Part shown: one piece after another, positions 45,906 to 47,710 of the stretch
Position numbering within the stretch: the first letter of the stretch is position 1
How the letters are laid out: each line of letters begins with the position of its first letter
Source of the DNA: an uncultured Bacteroidales bacterium
GTDB lineage: Bacteria; Bacteroidota; Bacteroidia; Bacteroidales; UBA932
Direction of reading: 5' to 3'
DNA length: 47,710 nt
Assembly (NCBI GenBank): GCA_905235535.1
Contig: CAJOLS010000001.1
Location: forward strand, 1 to 47,710
Made by a program: the position numbers and the translations under genes
The notes under the pieces: model-generated
Told to the model about the DNA's origin: nothing
Database searches by the model: none
What the model saw: only the letters and a program-made list of their open reading frames with translations

Positions 45906-47045
45906 ATGTATAAGCGAATATTTGATGTCGAGAGTAAGTTAGACGAAGCAATGTTCCTGTTTGGAGCACGTCAGACGGGGAAATCCACCCTTTTGAAGGA
46001 ACGGTTCAAGGGTAAGATTTACTATGATTTACTGGACCCTGAGTTGCGTAAATTCTTTAAAAGAAATCCGAATGCGCTGAAGGAGGCGCTTTCGGACAAA
46101 CCTGCAGGAACTCTTGTCATCATAGATGAAATCCAGAAAGTGCCGGAACTGCTGGATATAGTCCACTCCCTGATGGTTGACAAGGGGTTGTGGTTCATCC
46201 TCAGCGGTTCAAGTGCCCGGAAGCTCAAGAAATCCGGCGCGAATACCCTCGGTGGACGAGCCATCCCTGAAACATTATACCCGCTTGTCTGGCCGGAGGT
46301 CACGGACTTCCAGCTGGACCGCGCTGTCCAGAATGGAATGATTCCGCGCCACTATATGGTACCGGACGCTACGAAGCGCCTCAAAGGGTATGTGGAAGTG
46401 TATCTGAACGAGGAAATACGCGAAGAGGGCGAAGTCCGGGAACTGGATGCTTTTGAACGCTTCATGGAAGTTGCCGCCATTTCCGATGGTGAAATGCTGA
46501 ACTATACGAACATCGCTTCCGATTGTGGTGTCTCAGCCAAAACGGTCCAGTCCTATTTCCAGATCCTGTATGATACGCTGCTTGGTTACGAAATTCCCGC
46601 ATTCAGGAAAGAAGTAAAGCGGAAAATCGTCCAGGCCCCCAGGTTCTACTATTTCGATGTGGGACTTGCCAATTACCTGATGGGACACCATTCCTTGAAA
46701 CGCGGCACTGACGATTATGGTCACGCCTTTGAACACCTTGTCATGCAGGAGATTATCGCATACAAGGGATACAACGATATAAAAGAAACCCTCTCCTACT
46801 GGCGTACATACGACAAGAAAGAGGTTGATGCTATTATCGGCGACGCCAGGGTGGCCATTGAAATAAAATCTGCCGAGGAGGTCAAGGCACGTCATAAAAA
46901 AGGATTGAAGGCCTTCCACGAAGAGCATCCAGACTGTCGGCTGATTCTCGTTTCGCTGGAACCGCTAACAAGGAAAGTCGATGACATTGAGTTGATATAC
47001 GTGCTTGACTTTTTCAGGATGCTTTGGAACGGTGAGATATTCTGA
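45906..47045 (+). CDS. AAA-family ATPase with DUF4143 domain
   Basis: 379 residues. The N-terminal AAA_14-type ATPase has Walker A GARQTGKST (residues 20-28), Walker B VIIDEIQK (about 72-79) and a sensor-like LSGSSARKLK. The C-terminal DUF4143 region has VEVYLNEEI, FYYFDVGLANYLMG and HAFEHLVMQEIIAY, and ends with a nuclease-like DAIIGDARVAIEIKSA (DxxI...EIK). This family is common, often single-copy mobile in Bacteroidota, and of unproven function. Its promoter holds an operator-like repeat. The small ORF at 47053 follows 7 nt later. Confidence 0.87.
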   Translation: MYKRIFDVESKLDEAMFLFGARQTGKSTLLKERFKGKIYYDLLDPELRKFFKRNPNALKEALSDKPAGTLVIIDEIQKVPELLDIVHSLMVDKGLWFILSGSSARKLKKSGANTLGGRAIPETLYPLVWPEVTDFQLDRAVQNGMIPRHYMVPDATKRLKGYVEVYLNEEIREEGEVRELDAFERFMEVAAISDGEMLNYTNIASDCGVSAKTVQSYFQILYDTLLGYEIPAFRKEVKRKIVQAPRFYYFDVGLANYLMGHHSLKRGTDDYGHAFEHLVMQEIIAYKGYNDIKETLSYWRTYDKKEVDAIIGDARVAIEIKSAEEVKARHKKGLKAFHEEHPDCRLILVSLEPLTRKVDDIELIYVLDFFRMLWNGEIF

Positions 47046-47052
47046 TGCGCCT

Positions 47053-47247
47053 ATGCTTTCGAGAAATGATACCATAATCCTGGGCCAGCAGGTGGATGTA
47101 GCGAAGGCGCTGGATCTGCTCACGATGTTCAAAGAGGCCGGGAAGGAAAGGATTGACGTAAGGACTATCTTGGACGAGTCTGCTCCGAAAATCAAAGATT
47201 TTCCTGCACTCGTGGCCAAGTTGGAGCAGCTCTCCGGTAGCCGGTGA
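47053..47247 (+). CDS. Small hypothetical protein downstream of the DUF4143 ATPase
   Basis: 64 residues from MLSRNDTIILGQQVDVAKAL; rich in charged helix-forming residues (DVAKALDLLTMFKEAGKER, ILDESAPKIKDFPALVAKLEQL). It reads like the C-terminal tail of a larger helical protein, or a small partner of the ATPase. No family was recognised. The ATG at 47053 is preferred over 47005, which would overlap the ATPase. Confidence 0.45.
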   Translation: MLSRNDTIILGQQVDVAKALDLLTMFKEAGKERIDVRTILDESAPKIKDFPALVAKLEQLSGSR

Positions 47248-47332
47248 TGTTGTCCAGCAGGATGAACCGGGTATAGACCTGGAACTGGTCCAAATCAAAT
47301 CCCCATACACCCGAATAAGCGGGAATCACTAC

Positions 47333-47359
47333 GGAGACTACGCCTGCAGCGCAGTCTCC
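47333..47359 (+). terminator. Possible terminator after the small ORF
   Basis: GGAGACT (47333-47339) and AGTCTCC (47353-47359) are perfect complements with a GC-rich 13-nt loop containing GC...GC pairs. No clear U tract follows. The remaining bases between 47248 and 47491 hold no recognisable gene. Confidence 0.4.
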
Positions 47360-47491
47360 TTCTGCAAGGTAGTTCCTCAGGAGCCCCAGATGCCGACAGG
47401 AGCCGGGGGCCGTGAACAGAATTCCTGTACCAGGAAGCGTCCTGGCAGTGCGGGATTTCCACCCGGGCGGGGAATCAAATCGGACGCAAAT

Positions 47492-47710
47492 TTAAACGAT
47501 TTCCTGCACCGGCACGAGCCTGCGGCGGATGCGGCTGAGGGAGACGGGCGTAATGCCGAGATAGGAAGCAATGTAGTGCTGGGGAACCCTCCGGAGGATG
47601 TCCGGACGGTCTTTCAGCAGGGCGGCATAGCGCTCGGCGGGATCGTCCTTGATGCGGGAGAGGAACAGGCCGGCATATTCGAACAGCATATCCCGAAGGG
47701 CATTTTCGGC
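47492..47710 (-). CDS. Crp/Fnr-family regulator, partial (3' part)
   Basis: Only the C-terminal region is in the window; the 5' end lies beyond 47710. The visible frame continues past the apparent ATG at 47689 as [12 protein letters not shown]. It contains the family-typical [27 protein letters not shown], shown here by its core [16 protein letters not shown], and the recognition helix [14 protein letters not shown]. In Bacteroidota this tail belongs to Crp/Fnr-type regulators. The effector and targets cannot be inferred. Confidence 0.85.
   Translation of the reverse strand, partial: AENALRDMLFEYAGLFLSRIKDDPAERYAALLKDRPDILRRVPQHYIASYLGITPVSLSRIRRRLVPVQEIV

Noticed and set aside
47005..47052. 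Earlier start for the small ORF after the ATPase
   Set aside because: It would overlap the ATPase coding region by about 41 nt and gives no recognisable sequence.

Overview
The window looks like a chromosomal segment of a Bacteroidota member, probably order Bacteroidales. The evidence is the TAnnTTTG promoter boxes (several with a TTG/TTTG box about 20 bp upstream), the near absence of strong Shine-Dalgarno sequences, lineage-typical genes (DUF5683, HhH/beta-barrel protein, MMPL-acyltransferase fusion, FakA/FakB), and a parA-parB-DUF5683-mltD operon. The genus cannot be fixed from sequence alone. No tRNA, rRNA or CRISPR array was seen.

Layout. 1-94: 3' end (domains V and VI) of a group II intron, directly upstream of a D-2-hydroxyacid dehydrogenase. 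1061-3746 (minus): YtrA-type module of ABC ATPase, frameshifted permease, GntR repressor and DUF2807 lipoprotein, with a candidate operator at its promoter. 4014-5394 (minus): deoxyhypusine-synthase-like enzyme and AraC-type DNA-binding protein. 5511-19766 (plus): a tightly packed 17-gene operon resembling aryl-polyene / polyene-lipid clusters: methyltransferase, two ACPs, two full and two half-size ketosynthases, two hot-dog dehydratases, three acyltransferase domains, glycosyltransferase, LolA-like carrier, small membrane protein, MMPL exporter, hydrolase and adenylate-forming ligase. 19834-29240 (minus): nucleoside-kinase-like protein, acpP-like and plsX, a GNAT-like protein, then an MMPL exporter-FakA-FakB operon. 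29318-30468: RAYT-type transposase bracketed by regularly spaced palindromes. 30476-39346: HhH/beta-barrel protein, hpt, adk, mltD-DUF5683-parB-parA, and a PriA-like protein that lacks the usual ATPase and zinc motifs. 39349-45395: serine hydrolase, adenylate-forming ligase plus ACP, second GNAT-like paralogue, metallophosphoesterase, bile-acid:Na+ symporter family protein. 45396-47710: repeat-rich intergenic region, DUF4143 ATPase, a small ORF and the 3' part of a Crp/Fnr-family regulator.

Functionally the window is dominated by lipid-like carrier chemistry: four ACPs, four ketosynthase-type proteins, two MMPL exporters, two adenylating ligases, PlsX, and FakA/FakB. The large operon should build, tailor and export an acyl/polyene product to the outer membrane. 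The FakA-FakB and PlsX genes would activate free fatty acids for phospholipid synthesis.

The most unusual content is repetitive DNA. (1) A 159-162 bp hairpin MITE is present in four full copies, each with a 3-bp TNA target duplication, and several sit exactly at stop codons. (2) A RAYT gene is flanked by 27-nt palindromes repeating at exactly 50-bp intervals. (3) A 27-bp dispersed repeat (encoding CHSERSEES) has been absorbed in frame into a ketosynthase. (4) Long perfect inverted repeats lie inside or across coding sequences.
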